64,000 nucleotides of DNA from Achromobacter anxifer (GTDB lineage Bacteria > Pseudomonadota > Gammaproteobacteria > Burkholderiales > Burkholderiaceae_B), in NCBI RefSeq assembly GCF_903652925.1, contig NZ_CAHLAR010000001.1, positions 558,001 through 622,000 on the forward strand, written 5' to 3'. Positions within the stretch are counted from its first letter, which is position 1. Every line of letters starts with the position of its first letter. This document shows, one piece after another, positions 1 through 6,682 of the stretch. The position numbers and the translations under genes were made by a program. The notes under the pieces are model-generated. The model searched no databases and was not told the origin of the DNA. It was given only the letters and a program-made list of their open reading frames with translations.

Positions 1-608
1 GCAACCCCTTCGGCCTGGACTGGACGCTCACCACCGGCATCGTCTCCGCGCTCGACCGCTCGTTACCCGGAGAAGCGGGCGGCCCGGCCATCGATCACCT
101 GATCCAGACCGACGCCGCCATCAACCCTGGCAACTCCGGTGGGCCGCTGCTCGATTCGGCAGGAAGGCTCATCGGCATCAACACGGCGATCTATAGCCCC
201 TCCGGCGCCTCGGCCGGGATTGGTTTCGCCGTGCCGGTGGACACCGTCATGCGCGTAGTCCCGCAACTCATCAAGACCGGTAAGTACATCCGTCCGGCGC
301 TGGGCATTGAGGTGGACGAACAGCTCAATCAGCGCCTGCTTGCACTGACCGGAAGCAAGGGCGTGTTCGTGTTGCGTGTTACCCCTGGTTCGGCAGCGCA
401 CAAGGCCGGCCTCGCGGGTGTCGAAGTCACGCCGCAAGGCATCGTGCCGGGCGACCGCATCATCGATGTTGATGGCAAGGCGACGGACGATGTGGCCAAG
501 CTGCTCGCGCGGCTAGACGACAGGAAGGTCGGCGATGTGGTGGTCTTGTCAGTGGAACGGGCCGGCAAATCGCGCGAGGTGCGTGTGGAGCTGCAACCCG
601 GGAATTGA
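1..608 (+). CDS. HtrA/Deg-type serine protease with one PDZ domain, 3' part only
   Basis: The gene enters from the left edge; the first complete codon is at position 3. The visible protein begins inside the trypsin-like domain and carries the catalytic serine motif GNSGGPLL (about positions 130-153), followed by the [10 protein letters not shown] and GIGFAVPVD strands typical of Deg proteases. One PDZ domain fills the C-terminus ([11 protein letters not shown], then a [10 protein letters not shown] strand). Family members are exported and degrade or refold damaged envelope proteins. The catalytic His and Asp lie outside the window, so activity cannot be judged. The protein ends soon after one PDZ domain, whereas E. 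coli DegP has two. Its neighbour is a LysR gene on the same strand 232 bases downstream. Codon choice looks less GC-extreme than in the genes from 2 kb onward, so transfer is possible but not shown. Confidence 0.9.
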   Translation, partial: NPFGLDWTLTTGIVSALDRSLPGEAGGPAIDHLIQTDAAINPGNSGGPLLDSAGRLIGINTAIYSPSGASAGIGFAVPVDTVMRVVPQLIKTGKYIRPALGIEVDEQLNQRLLALTGSKGVFVLRVTPGSAAHKAGLAGVEVTPQGIVPGDRIIDVDGKATDDVAKLLARLDDRKVGDVVVLSVERAGKSREVRVELQPGN

Positions 609-840
609 TTGAACTGAACCTGTGGATCAGGCGGTAGTGCAGCGTCGCGGTGATTGAGGTTCTCAGGTCTTCGGCCAGGTAGCGTTCCGCCTCAACCTCC
701 GTAATTTTCGGATGCGATCTGCCTATCCGAATAGGCAAGCATGCAACGCCGGAACCTCTTGCCAATCATCGAAGGAGAAAGCGAGGCGCAATCCGCATGA
801 GGTGGACGCAGGCCAGGAACGAGGCAAACAGGAGGCCGCA
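609..840. other. Intergenic stretch between protease and LysR gene
   Basis: No gene is supported here. The minus strand reads through about 650-750 as an open peptide containing ITEVEAERYLAEDL, which looks protein-like and could be a remnant, but it has no convincing start and runs into the protease gene. The notable content is a pair of interlocking inverted repeats at 707-737, annotated separately. Confidence 0.4.
707..737. promoter_or_regulatory. Two interlocking inverted repeats upstream of LysR gene
   Basis: TTCGGAT (707-713) pairs with ATCCGAA (725-731), and TGCCTAT (720-726) pairs with ATAGGCA (731-737) around a 4-base loop. Both are perfect 7-base arms and they share bases, so only one can form at a time. 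The site lies about 105 bases before the LysR start and could be a regulator-binding site or a recombination-site remnant. Function is inferred from position only. Confidence 0.45.
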
Positions 841-1749
841 TTGGAACTCAGACTACTGCGCTATTTCGTTGCGGTCGCGGAAGAACTGCATTTCGCGCGA
901 GCGGCCGAGCGCCTTGGCGTAGAACAATCGCCTGTGTCGCGCGCAATGCGCAATCTCGAAGCCACGCTCGGCGTGCAGTTGTTCGACCGCAGCGCGCACC
1001 AGACGCGACTGACCTGGGCCGGTCAAGTGTTCCTCGGTGAGTGCCGGCGTGTGCTGGCCACCGTGGAGCAGGCGGTGAGTGCCGCAAAGGCGGCGGCGCA
1101 GGGCTATCAGGGTTATCTGCGCATCGCCATCTGCGACAGCTTGGCGCAGCCCCACATTGCCACCTTGCTGGCGCGCAGCCGCGAGGAAGAGCCCGAACTG
1201 GAGATTCGCGTCTTCGAGCTGCCTTTCGCGCAGCAGCTCAAGGGCCTGCACAACGATCTGCTGGACATCGGCTTTGCGCTGTCGGACGCGGTGAGCGAAG
1301 GCCTTGTCGCCGAGCCCGTGTGGACCGATCCTCTGTCGGTGATCGTGCCCGTGCGCCACCCCTTGTTGGCGCACGCGGAAGTGCCATTGGATGAAGCCTT
1401 GAAGTTTCCGTTGGTACTGTGCCATCCGGACGCGGGATCGGGCTGCCACCACCAGATCCAGGCGGTGCTTCAAGGTGCGTCCAAGCCGCTCAAGCTGGTA
1501 GATCAGGTGACGAGCCTAGGCGTGATGCTGACTCTGGTCGGTGCCGGTTATGGCCTAGGTTTCGCCATTGCCTCGCAGGTGCAGACCCTGAACCGCCCCG
1601 ACATAACCGTTCGCCCCTTGGCCGGCACGCCGCCCATGCTGTCCACCTACCTGCTGCGCCGCAGCGCCGAACCCTCTGAGCCCATGAAGCGGTTTCTGCA
1701 GCGCGCCCGCGAGGAGTTCCTGCCAAAGGGAGATGAACCGGCCTCGTGA
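841..1749 (+). CDS. LysR-family transcriptional regulator
   Basis: A 302-residue protein. Residues 1-60 form the winged helix-turn-helix of LysR regulators (RLLRYFVAVAEELHFARAAE, then QSPVSRAMRNLE as recognition helix). The remainder is the two-lobed effector-binding domain. The frame is open further upstream, but a TTG at 841 is chosen because GGAGG at 831-835 lies five bases before it and the protein then begins exactly where LysR proteins do (MELRLLRYF). The effector and target genes cannot be told. No obvious regulated gene is divergent from it; the protease gene lies upstream on the same strand. The Ala- and Gln-rich linker after the HTH is normal for the family. Confidence 0.88.
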   Translation: MELRLLRYFVAVAEELHFARAAERLGVEQSPVSRAMRNLEATLGVQLFDRSAHQTRLTWAGQVFLGECRRVLATVEQAVSAAKAAAQGYQGYLRIAICDSLAQPHIATLLARSREEEPELEIRVFELPFAQQLKGLHNDLLDIGFALSDAVSEGLVAEPVWTDPLSVIVPVRHPLLAHAEVPLDEALKFPLVLCHPDAGSGCHHQIQAVLQGASKPLKLVDQVTSLGVMLTLVGAGYGLGFAIASQVQTLNRPDITVRPLAGTPPMLSTYLLRRSAEPSEPMKRFLQRAREEFLPKGDEPAS

Positions 1750-2069
1750 CGTTGAGCGCTCGGGTACATTGGCTACTGCTGGCTGTCCATGGCTCGCACT
1801 GGACTTGCTCGGAGCGCGCGTTGACCAAGCGTGGTTTTTCAGTCCATAATTATGTCCATCTCGGTTCGCCGAGTGCGGAAAACTCGTTATCAATCAACGA
1901 GTTGGGAACACGATGATGTTCCCTTCACCCGCTCCAAAATCCCTGATCTTCAAGGCTTGGTCCGTCATCGGGCGTATCGGCTGCTTCAAGGCTGCCACGA
2001 CATGCCTGTCGATCCGGATGGACGGTGACGGAACGCCGGCTTCCGCCACACCCTTCCAGACCGGACGAA
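1750..2069. other. 320-base region without a supported gene; possible gene remnant
   Basis: The region has lower GC than its surroundings around 1830-1910 and contains two hairpins (1860-1903). On the minus strand, about 1897-2068 translates into a protein-like tail ending in GEGNIIVFPTR and a stop, preceded by stretches such as MTDQALKIRDFGAG. This resembles the C-terminus of a real protein, but upstream the frame runs into the next gene, so it would be a decayed fragment. The plus strand also has short open frames with no recognisable features. No function is assigned. Confidence 0.35.
1860..1903. promoter_or_regulatory. Tandem hairpins: TTCG-tetraloop stem and 8-bp inverted repeat
   Basis: CTCGG-TTCG-CCGAG at 1860-1873 is a perfect 5-bp stem with a stable tetraloop. 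It is followed by AACTCGTT (1881-1888), a 7-base loop and AACGAGTT (1896-1903), a perfect 8-bp stem. There is no T-run after the second stem, so this is not a classical terminator. It could be a regulator site, an RNA element or an attachment-site remnant. Confidence 0.45.
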
Positions 2070-2981
2070 CTACAGATGGAAATCGCCAGCGGCTTCGGGC
2101 TGGTAAAGCACTTTCCTGATCCCGATCCGGCGGGTCCGGTCCGAAATGCGCCAGTCGATGGAGTCCCCTTCCTGATAGCCCAGGATGGCGGCGCCGACGT
2201 CGGAGCATACGGAAAACTTCCCGGCGCTGCTGTCGGCGTCTTCCGGGTAGACCAGGGCCACTTCCATTTCTTCGTCGTCCAGTTGCAGCAAGGCCCTGGA
2301 GTTCATCGTGACCACGTTGCGCGCCACCTGCTGCGGCTTGACGACGATGGCTCGCTCAAGCTCGTGCTCAAGTTCGACTACGGCCGGTCCTTGCTCGAGT
2401 TCGATCAGCTCCTTGAGCCGCGCCTTGTCGATCTCGGTGATGTAGATATCGGTCGAGTCGACAATGACGCCTTCGCGCAGGAGCCGCAGATAGCGCCCTG
2501 CGGTCATGGCAAATGACTTCAGCGTCGGCGTTTCGCTTTCAAGCAGAAAGCCGCTGCGCAGAAAGGTCTTCAGCGAGCGCGCGTTGTCCGGATGGATCTT
2601 GGCGATGAGCTTCTCCGCCCGCATGTCGAGGAAGGCCAGCTTCATGCCTTCGCGGATCGTGCTGGCGCCCAGGTTTCGGCCCCAGTTGTCGCAGTCTCCG
2701 ATGACCAGGACGATCTCGCAGTCCGGGCCGGTCTTGACGAGGCGGACGAAGCCTACCGGGGCGTCATGCCGGTCATAGGCCATGAAGAAGCGGCCGCCCT
2801 GGTTGAAGAGATGGGTCAGGATCGGCAGCTGGGTCCGATCGATGGCTTGCTCGATGAAGCGGGAGACGTTGCGCGAATCGCTCAGGTAGCAGGTAACGCG
2901 CTCGTCTTCCAACCAGTCCATCAGAGTCAGCGCATGCGCCCGAGTGATCTCCGGGCACAGCGAAATGAAAGGCTTGTTCAT
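2070..2981 (-). CDS. GNAT acetyltransferase fused to Rnk/GreA-C-like domain
   Basis: A 303-residue protein with two parts. The first (about 1-150) is GNAT-like: APVGFVRLVKTG strand, then DCDNWGRNLGASTIREGMK, fitting the acetyl-CoA pyrophosphate loop and following helix, and a KIHPDNARSLKTFLRSGFL end typical of GNAT folds. The second (about 170-300) matches the Rnk family (regulator of nucleoside diphosphate kinase) with its GreA/GreB-like C-terminal fold: NVVTMNSRALLQLDDEEMEV, VYPEDADSSAGKFSVCSDVG, ILGYQEGDSIDW. Rnk proteins bind RNA polymerase, so the fusion may join acetylation to transcription control. The start at 2981 (MNKPFISL) follows GGTGAAG closely; ATGs at 3020 and 3032 in the same frame are possible alternatives. 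Confidence 0.8.
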   Translation of the reverse strand: MNKPFISLCPEITRAHALTLMDWLEDERVTCYLSDSRNVSRFIEQAIDRTQLPILTHLFNQGGRFFMAYDRHDAPVGFVRLVKTGPDCEIVLVIGDCDNWGRNLGASTIREGMKLAFLDMRAEKLIAKIHPDNARSLKTFLRSGFLLESETPTLKSFAMTAGRYLRLLREGVIVDSTDIYITEIDKARLKELIELEQGPAVVELEHELERAIVVKPQQVARNVVTMNSRALLQLDDEEMEVALVYPEDADSSAGKFSVCSDVGAAILGYQEGDSIDWRISDRTRRIGIRKVLYQPEAAGDFHL

Positions 2982-3196
2982 CTTCACCACACTTATTCGT
3001 AAAGGATGAAAGCCCTTCATGGCTACGGCCATGACGGTTCTTTCGGCAAACCGCGCATTTTAGGCCGGAATGCGATTGGATGCCGAAGAGCGCCGGGCAG
3101 GAGCAGCTACAGTCCGGTGCACCCACGGGTGCTAACGTAATCGTTGATGAGGCCAACGATCCGGAATTTCCGCACGACGCAATGGAGGACTCCAAC

Positions 3197-3580
3197 ATGA
3201 CCGACGACGAAAAAGCGATCCGGCAAGTGGTAGAGACCTGGATGACCGCGAGCAAGGCTGGAGATCTCGAGACCGTCCTGACCTTGATGACCGACGATGT
3301 GGTGTTCTCGGTGCCCGGGCAGGAGCCGTTTGGCAAAGAGGCCTTTGCCGCGGCTTCGCAAGGCATGGGCGGCATGCGGATTGAGGGCAACAGCCACATC
3401 GTCGAATTGCAGCTTCTGGGAGACTGGGCGTTCATCCGCAACCGCATTGAAATGACGGCGACGCCGCCCGGCGGAAAATCCATCCGGCGCTCGGGATACA
3501 CGCTGACGCTACTGCGCAAGGAGTCCGATGGAAAGTGGCGGCTTGCGCGTGATGCCAATATGCTGACCGTTCAGCCCTGA
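3197..3580 (+). CDS. SnoaL-like (DUF4440/SgcJ-type) small protein
   Basis: A 127-residue protein of the NTF2-like fold. Visible hallmarks are the first helix IRQVVETWMTASKAGDLE, the LTLMTDDVVFSVPG segment and the closing strands YTLTLLRKESDGKWRLARDA. Members are small cupped proteins used as isomerases, hydrolases or ligand binders; the substrate here is unknown. The frame is open from 3080, but the ATG at 3197 is chosen because GGAGGA at 3184-3189 sits seven bases ahead. The gene is divergent from the GNAT-Rnk gene and convergent with the AraC gene. A hairpin begins at its stop codon. Confidence 0.78.
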   Translation: MTDDEKAIRQVVETWMTASKAGDLETVLTLMTDDVVFSVPGQEPFGKEAFAAASQGMGGMRIEGNSHIVELQLLGDWAFIRNRIEMTATPPGGKSIRRSGYTLTLLRKESDGKWRLARDANMLTVQP

Positions 3581-3601
3581 GGCTGGCCGCTGGCCAGTCT
3601 C
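3579..3601 (+). terminator. Hairpin at end of SnoaL-like gene
   Basis: A 10-bp stem with one G-U pair (GAGGCTGGCC with GGCCAGTCTC) around a 3-base loop begins inside the stop codon. There is no T-run after it, so it is a terminator-like structure rather than a textbook intrinsic terminator. It lies between two convergent genes. Confidence 0.55.
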
Positions 3602-3658
3602 CTGCATGTCCATGCGAGCTGCCGAAGTTTCGCAAGGGCGTGGAAGCTTCGCCAGTTC

Positions 3659-4723
3659 CTAGGCCTCGCTTCCGTACTTCTCCATCTTCCACCGCGCCCG
3701 CGGCCCCCGCTGCGTGTATTCGCGCCGGTAATCCGCGGGCGTCAGGCCGAACTTGCGCTTGAAGGCGCGCCGGAAGGCCGCCACGTCCAGATAGCCGCAG
3801 TCATTGGCAATGTCCTCCACCGAGCGCAGCGTCACCTCCAGCCACATCTGGCTCTTCCGCATCCGTATGTCGGTGAGGAACTCATGAGGCGTGGTCGCCA
3901 GGTGCAGCCGGAACAGGCGAGCCAGGGTTCTCTCGCTGACCGCCGCATGTTGCGCGGCGTCGCCTATGGTCACCGCTTCCTGCGCATGCGCCAGCAGCCA
4001 TTGCACGGCCCGGTACAGCGGGCTGTCCCGCGTAAGGCCGCTGACTTTCTCTATGGGCAGGGTCGAAGCGATGAACTGCCGCGCCGGATCGAAGACGAGT
4101 TTGTCGCGCGACGCGCCTGCCAGCCCGGCGATCCCCGTTCGTTCCATCAATTCAAGCACGCAGTCATAGGCCAATGAGGGCGCGTTGGCCAGCAGGATGC
4201 GTTCGCCGGCCCAGACTAGCGGGTCATTGGCTATGGCCAGGTCCGGGTGGGTACGCGCGAAACCGGACTGGTAGGCCCATTGCACCGGCGCCTGCATCCG
4301 GTCCAGCACGCCTGCCGCCGCGACCAGCCATACCCCTGTGCCGACGGCGCAGACATAGCGTTTGTCCGCCACGGCGGCGCGGATTTCGCGCAGCACGGCT
4401 TCGTTGCCGGCCACGCAGGCGCGCAGTTGCGGCACCGAGACCGTTTCCAGGGGCGGCACGAAGATGGCGCGTTCCTGCGCGGCGTCCGGCGCGCCCGGCG
4501 GCATGAAGCGGAGGTGGTCGGCTGCCGGTTCCGTGTCCGCGGACGGCGCTTCGCCCGCGCAGCGCCAAGTCACCACATGGCCGGATGCCTGCCCGCTGCG
4601 GCTGCGGGCAATGCCGTTGGCGGTGCGGAACGTGTCGATCGCGGCGTGGATGGGGCCATTCAATCTGCCCGCGGGCTGCAGCAAGTCCACGTGTAGAGGG
4701 TAGTTGTCTGAAGCGGCACCCAT
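3659..4723 (-). CDS. GlxA-type AraC-family regulator (DJ-1/PfpI-like N-domain)
   Basis: A 354-residue protein. Residues 1 to about 210 fit the DJ-1/PfpI-like domain of GlxA regulators, including a KRYVCAVGTGVWLVAAAGVL segment at the nucleophile-elbow position. The C-terminal ~100 residues are a double helix-turn-helix of AraC type (AAVSERTLARLFRLH; SVEDIANDCGYLDVAAFRRA; FGLTPADYRREY). The gene is divergent from the alpha/beta hydrolase-Bug pair with 91 bases between starts, so it probably controls them. The start ATG at 4721-4723 has no strong ribosome site. The effector is unknown. Confidence 0.87.
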   Translation of the reverse strand: MGAASDNYPLHVDLLQPAGRLNGPIHAAIDTFRTANGIARSRSGQASGHVVTWRCAGEAPSADTEPAADHLRFMPPGAPDAAQERAIFVPPLETVSVPQLRACVAGNEAVLREIRAAVADKRYVCAVGTGVWLVAAAGVLDRMQAPVQWAYQSGFARTHPDLAIANDPLVWAGERILLANAPSLAYDCVLELMERTGIAGLAGASRDKLVFDPARQFIASTLPIEKVSGLTRDSPLYRAVQWLLAHAQEAVTIGDAAQHAAVSERTLARLFRLHLATTPHEFLTDIRMRKSQMWLEVTLRSVEDIANDCGYLDVAAFRRAFKRKFGLTPADYRREYTQRGPRARWKMEKYGSEA

Positions 4724-4814
4724 GATGTCTGTTTGGAGCGCGGTCTTTCCGCAGGGGATCGAACAAAATCAATCCGCAAATATTAGATCAACCGACCCTT
4801 GCAAGGAGCCTTCC

Positions 4815-5600
4815 GTGCCATACGCAATCGCGCCCGACGACACCCGCATCTACTACGAAACCTATGGCGACGGCGCGCCCGTGCTGTTCATCCATGGCGG
4901 CGGCGGCAACACCATCTGCTGGTACCAGCAGGTGCCATTCTTCGCCAGCAAATACAAGGTCATCGTGATGGACCTGAGGGGCTTCAAGAACTCGCCCTGC
5001 GCGCCGGAACGCAATCATCCGCAGCATTACCCGGACGACGTGCTGGCCATTCTTGAACAGGAAGGCATAGGCAGGATCAATCTCGTGTGCCAGTCGCTTG
5101 GCGCATGGGCCGGCCTGCCGCTGGCCGTCAGACATCCCGGGCGCGTCCAGACGCTGTTCATCAGCGGTTCGCCGACGCCAGCCTATTCGCCGGAAACCTG
5201 GGAGATCCTGCGCAAGGCGGGCAAGACCTTCGATGACGGCCGTCACGACCTGCGCAGCAAGAGCATCGGCTGGAACCGCAAGAACGTCGAGGTCAGGCCC
5301 GAGATGCTGCACCTGTACGGCTGCATCAAGGCGCTCAACCCCAAGGGCTTCCTGGCGCTGACCATGCAGGCCGACGACGTCAAGATCCACCCGGCCGAGT
5401 TCGAAGGCTACCGCGTGCCGACCTTGATGACCGGCGGCAGCCACGACGATTTCCTGACCCCGGACAGCCACCATCTGGTGGCCAGGCTGCTGCCGGGCAG
5501 CCAGAAGTACACCTTCGAGGACTCGGGCCATTCCCCGTACTTCGAAACGGCGGACGAATTCAACCGCGTCGTGGGCGAGTTCCTCGACGCGCACAACTAG
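4815..5600 (+). CDS. Alpha/beta hydrolase
   Basis: A 261-residue cytoplasmic-type hydrolase. The oxyanion loop is FIHGGGGNTICWYQQ; the nucleophile is Ser94 in VCQSLGAW; a DDFLTPD turn offers the acid and His239 lies in SGHSPYF. The first glycine of the usual G-x-S-x-G elbow is Cys92. The GTG at 4815 is chosen because AAGGAG (4803-4808) lies six bases before it and the protein then starts at the first core strand; the frame is open back to 4704. It is followed after 32 bases by a Bug protein, suggesting that a transported ester, lactone or amide is cleaved. Substrate unknown. Confidence 0.83.
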   Translation: MPYAIAPDDTRIYYETYGDGAPVLFIHGGGGNTICWYQQVPFFASKYKVIVMDLRGFKNSPCAPERNHPQHYPDDVLAILEQEGIGRINLVCQSLGAWAGLPLAVRHPGRVQTLFISGSPTPAYSPETWEILRKAGKTFDDGRHDLRSKSIGWNRKNVEVRPEMLHLYGCIKALNPKGFLALTMQADDVKIHPAEFEGYRVPTLMTGGSHDDFLTPDSHHLVARLLPGSQKYTFEDSGHSPYFETADEFNRVVGEFLDAHN

Positions 5601-5632
5601 CCACTGCCCCGTGAATCCGCGGAGGAGACAAA

Positions 5633-6616
5633 ATGAAAACCATCAAAAATACACTGAAATTCGGCCTGGCGTGCGTCATGGCCTTGGGATGCGCCGCAGC
5701 CATGGCGCAATCGGCCTATCCCGACAGGCCCATACGCTGGATCGTGCCATCGCCCGCCGGTGCGCCCATCGACGCCATCGGGCGCAAGCTGGGCGAGCTC
5801 ATGTCCGCGCAACTCGGCGCGCCCATAGTGATCGAAAACAAGCCTGGCGCGGCCAGCACCATAGGAGCCGCGGAAGTCGCGCGCGCCAAGCCGGACGGCT
5901 ACACCTTGATGCTGAGCGTGGGCGACGCGCTCATTTCTTCGGTCGTCACCATGAAGGTGCCTTACGACCCGCAGCGCGATTTCACCCTGATCAGCAAGAT
6001 CGCCGCGTCCGGCCCGGTCCTCATCGTGAGCAAGTCGATGCCGGCAGGCGACCTGACCGCCGCGGTCCAGGCGGCGCGAACCGCGCAGATCCCGCTGGCC
6101 TATGGCTCGTATGGTCCGGGCTCGTATCCGCAGCTGATCATGGAGAGCCTGGCCAGACAGGCGTCGGTCAATCTCATCGAAGTGCCCTACAAGGGCTCGC
6201 CGCCCGCCATGACGGATTTGCTGGGCGGGCAACTGACGTTCACGTTCACCTCGACCAATCTGGCGGCGCCGATGGTCGCGGACGGCAAGGTCAAGGCGAT
6301 TGCCGTCATCGGCGACAAGCGCTCGGCGCTGCTGCCCCAGGTGCAAACCTTTGCGGAAGCGGGATACGACAGCTTCGTCTTCAAGAACAAGGCCTGGGTC
6401 GGCCTGAGCGGCCCCGCGGGCATGCCCGCGGAGGTGGTGCAGAAGCTGGCCGCGGCGGCGCAGAAGGTGGTGCGTTCCCCCGAGTTCGGCAAGTACCTGG
6501 AGAACATCGGCTTCGACGCTGTGGGTAACACGCCAGAAGAGTTCCTGAAGGAATATCGGGAGGAGTATGCGGTCGTGCCCGGGCTCATCAAGGAGCTGGG
6601 CGTGGCGGCGCATTGA
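5633..6616 (+). CDS. Bug-family (TctC) solute-binding protein
   Basis: A 327-residue exported protein with signal peptide (LACVMALGCAAAMA, cleaved near AMA-QS). The mature part starts with the standard Bug strand YPDRPIRWIVPSPAGAPID. The IVIENKPGAASTIGA and ARAKPDGYTLML blocks and the EVPYKGSPPAMTDLLGGQL segment identify the tripartite-tricarboxylate receptor family. Bug proteins bind small carboxylic or amide ligands in the periplasm. No TctA/TctB membrane partner is in the window, which is usual for Bug genes. GGAGGAG at 5621-5627 gives a strong ribosome site. It is probably cotranscribed with the hydrolase upstream; the next gene starts 66 bases downstream. Confidence 0.93.
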   Translation: MKTIKNTLKFGLACVMALGCAAAMAQSAYPDRPIRWIVPSPAGAPIDAIGRKLGELMSAQLGAPIVIENKPGAASTIGAAEVARAKPDGYTLMLSVGDALISSVVTMKVPYDPQRDFTLISKIAASGPVLIVSKSMPAGDLTAAVQAARTAQIPLAYGSYGPGSYPQLIMESLARQASVNLIEVPYKGSPPAMTDLLGGQLTFTFTSTNLAAPMVADGKVKAIAVIGDKRSALLPQVQTFAEAGYDSFVFKNKAWVGLSGPAGMPAEVVQKLAAAAQKVVRSPEFGKYLENIGFDAVGNTPEEFLKEYREEYAVVPGLIKELGVAAH

Positions 6617-6682
6617 GGCCGCTACGCAAGGGGTGCCCTATGGTAACGTCTGGCTTTCATTTTCCGCCCTCGTTGCCTGCCC

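Noticed and set aside
460-765. Minus-strand frame with ITEVEAERYLAEDL as a real small gene
   Set aside because: It overlaps the protease coding region antisense, has no ribosome site and only a short protein-like piece; noted only as a possible remnant.
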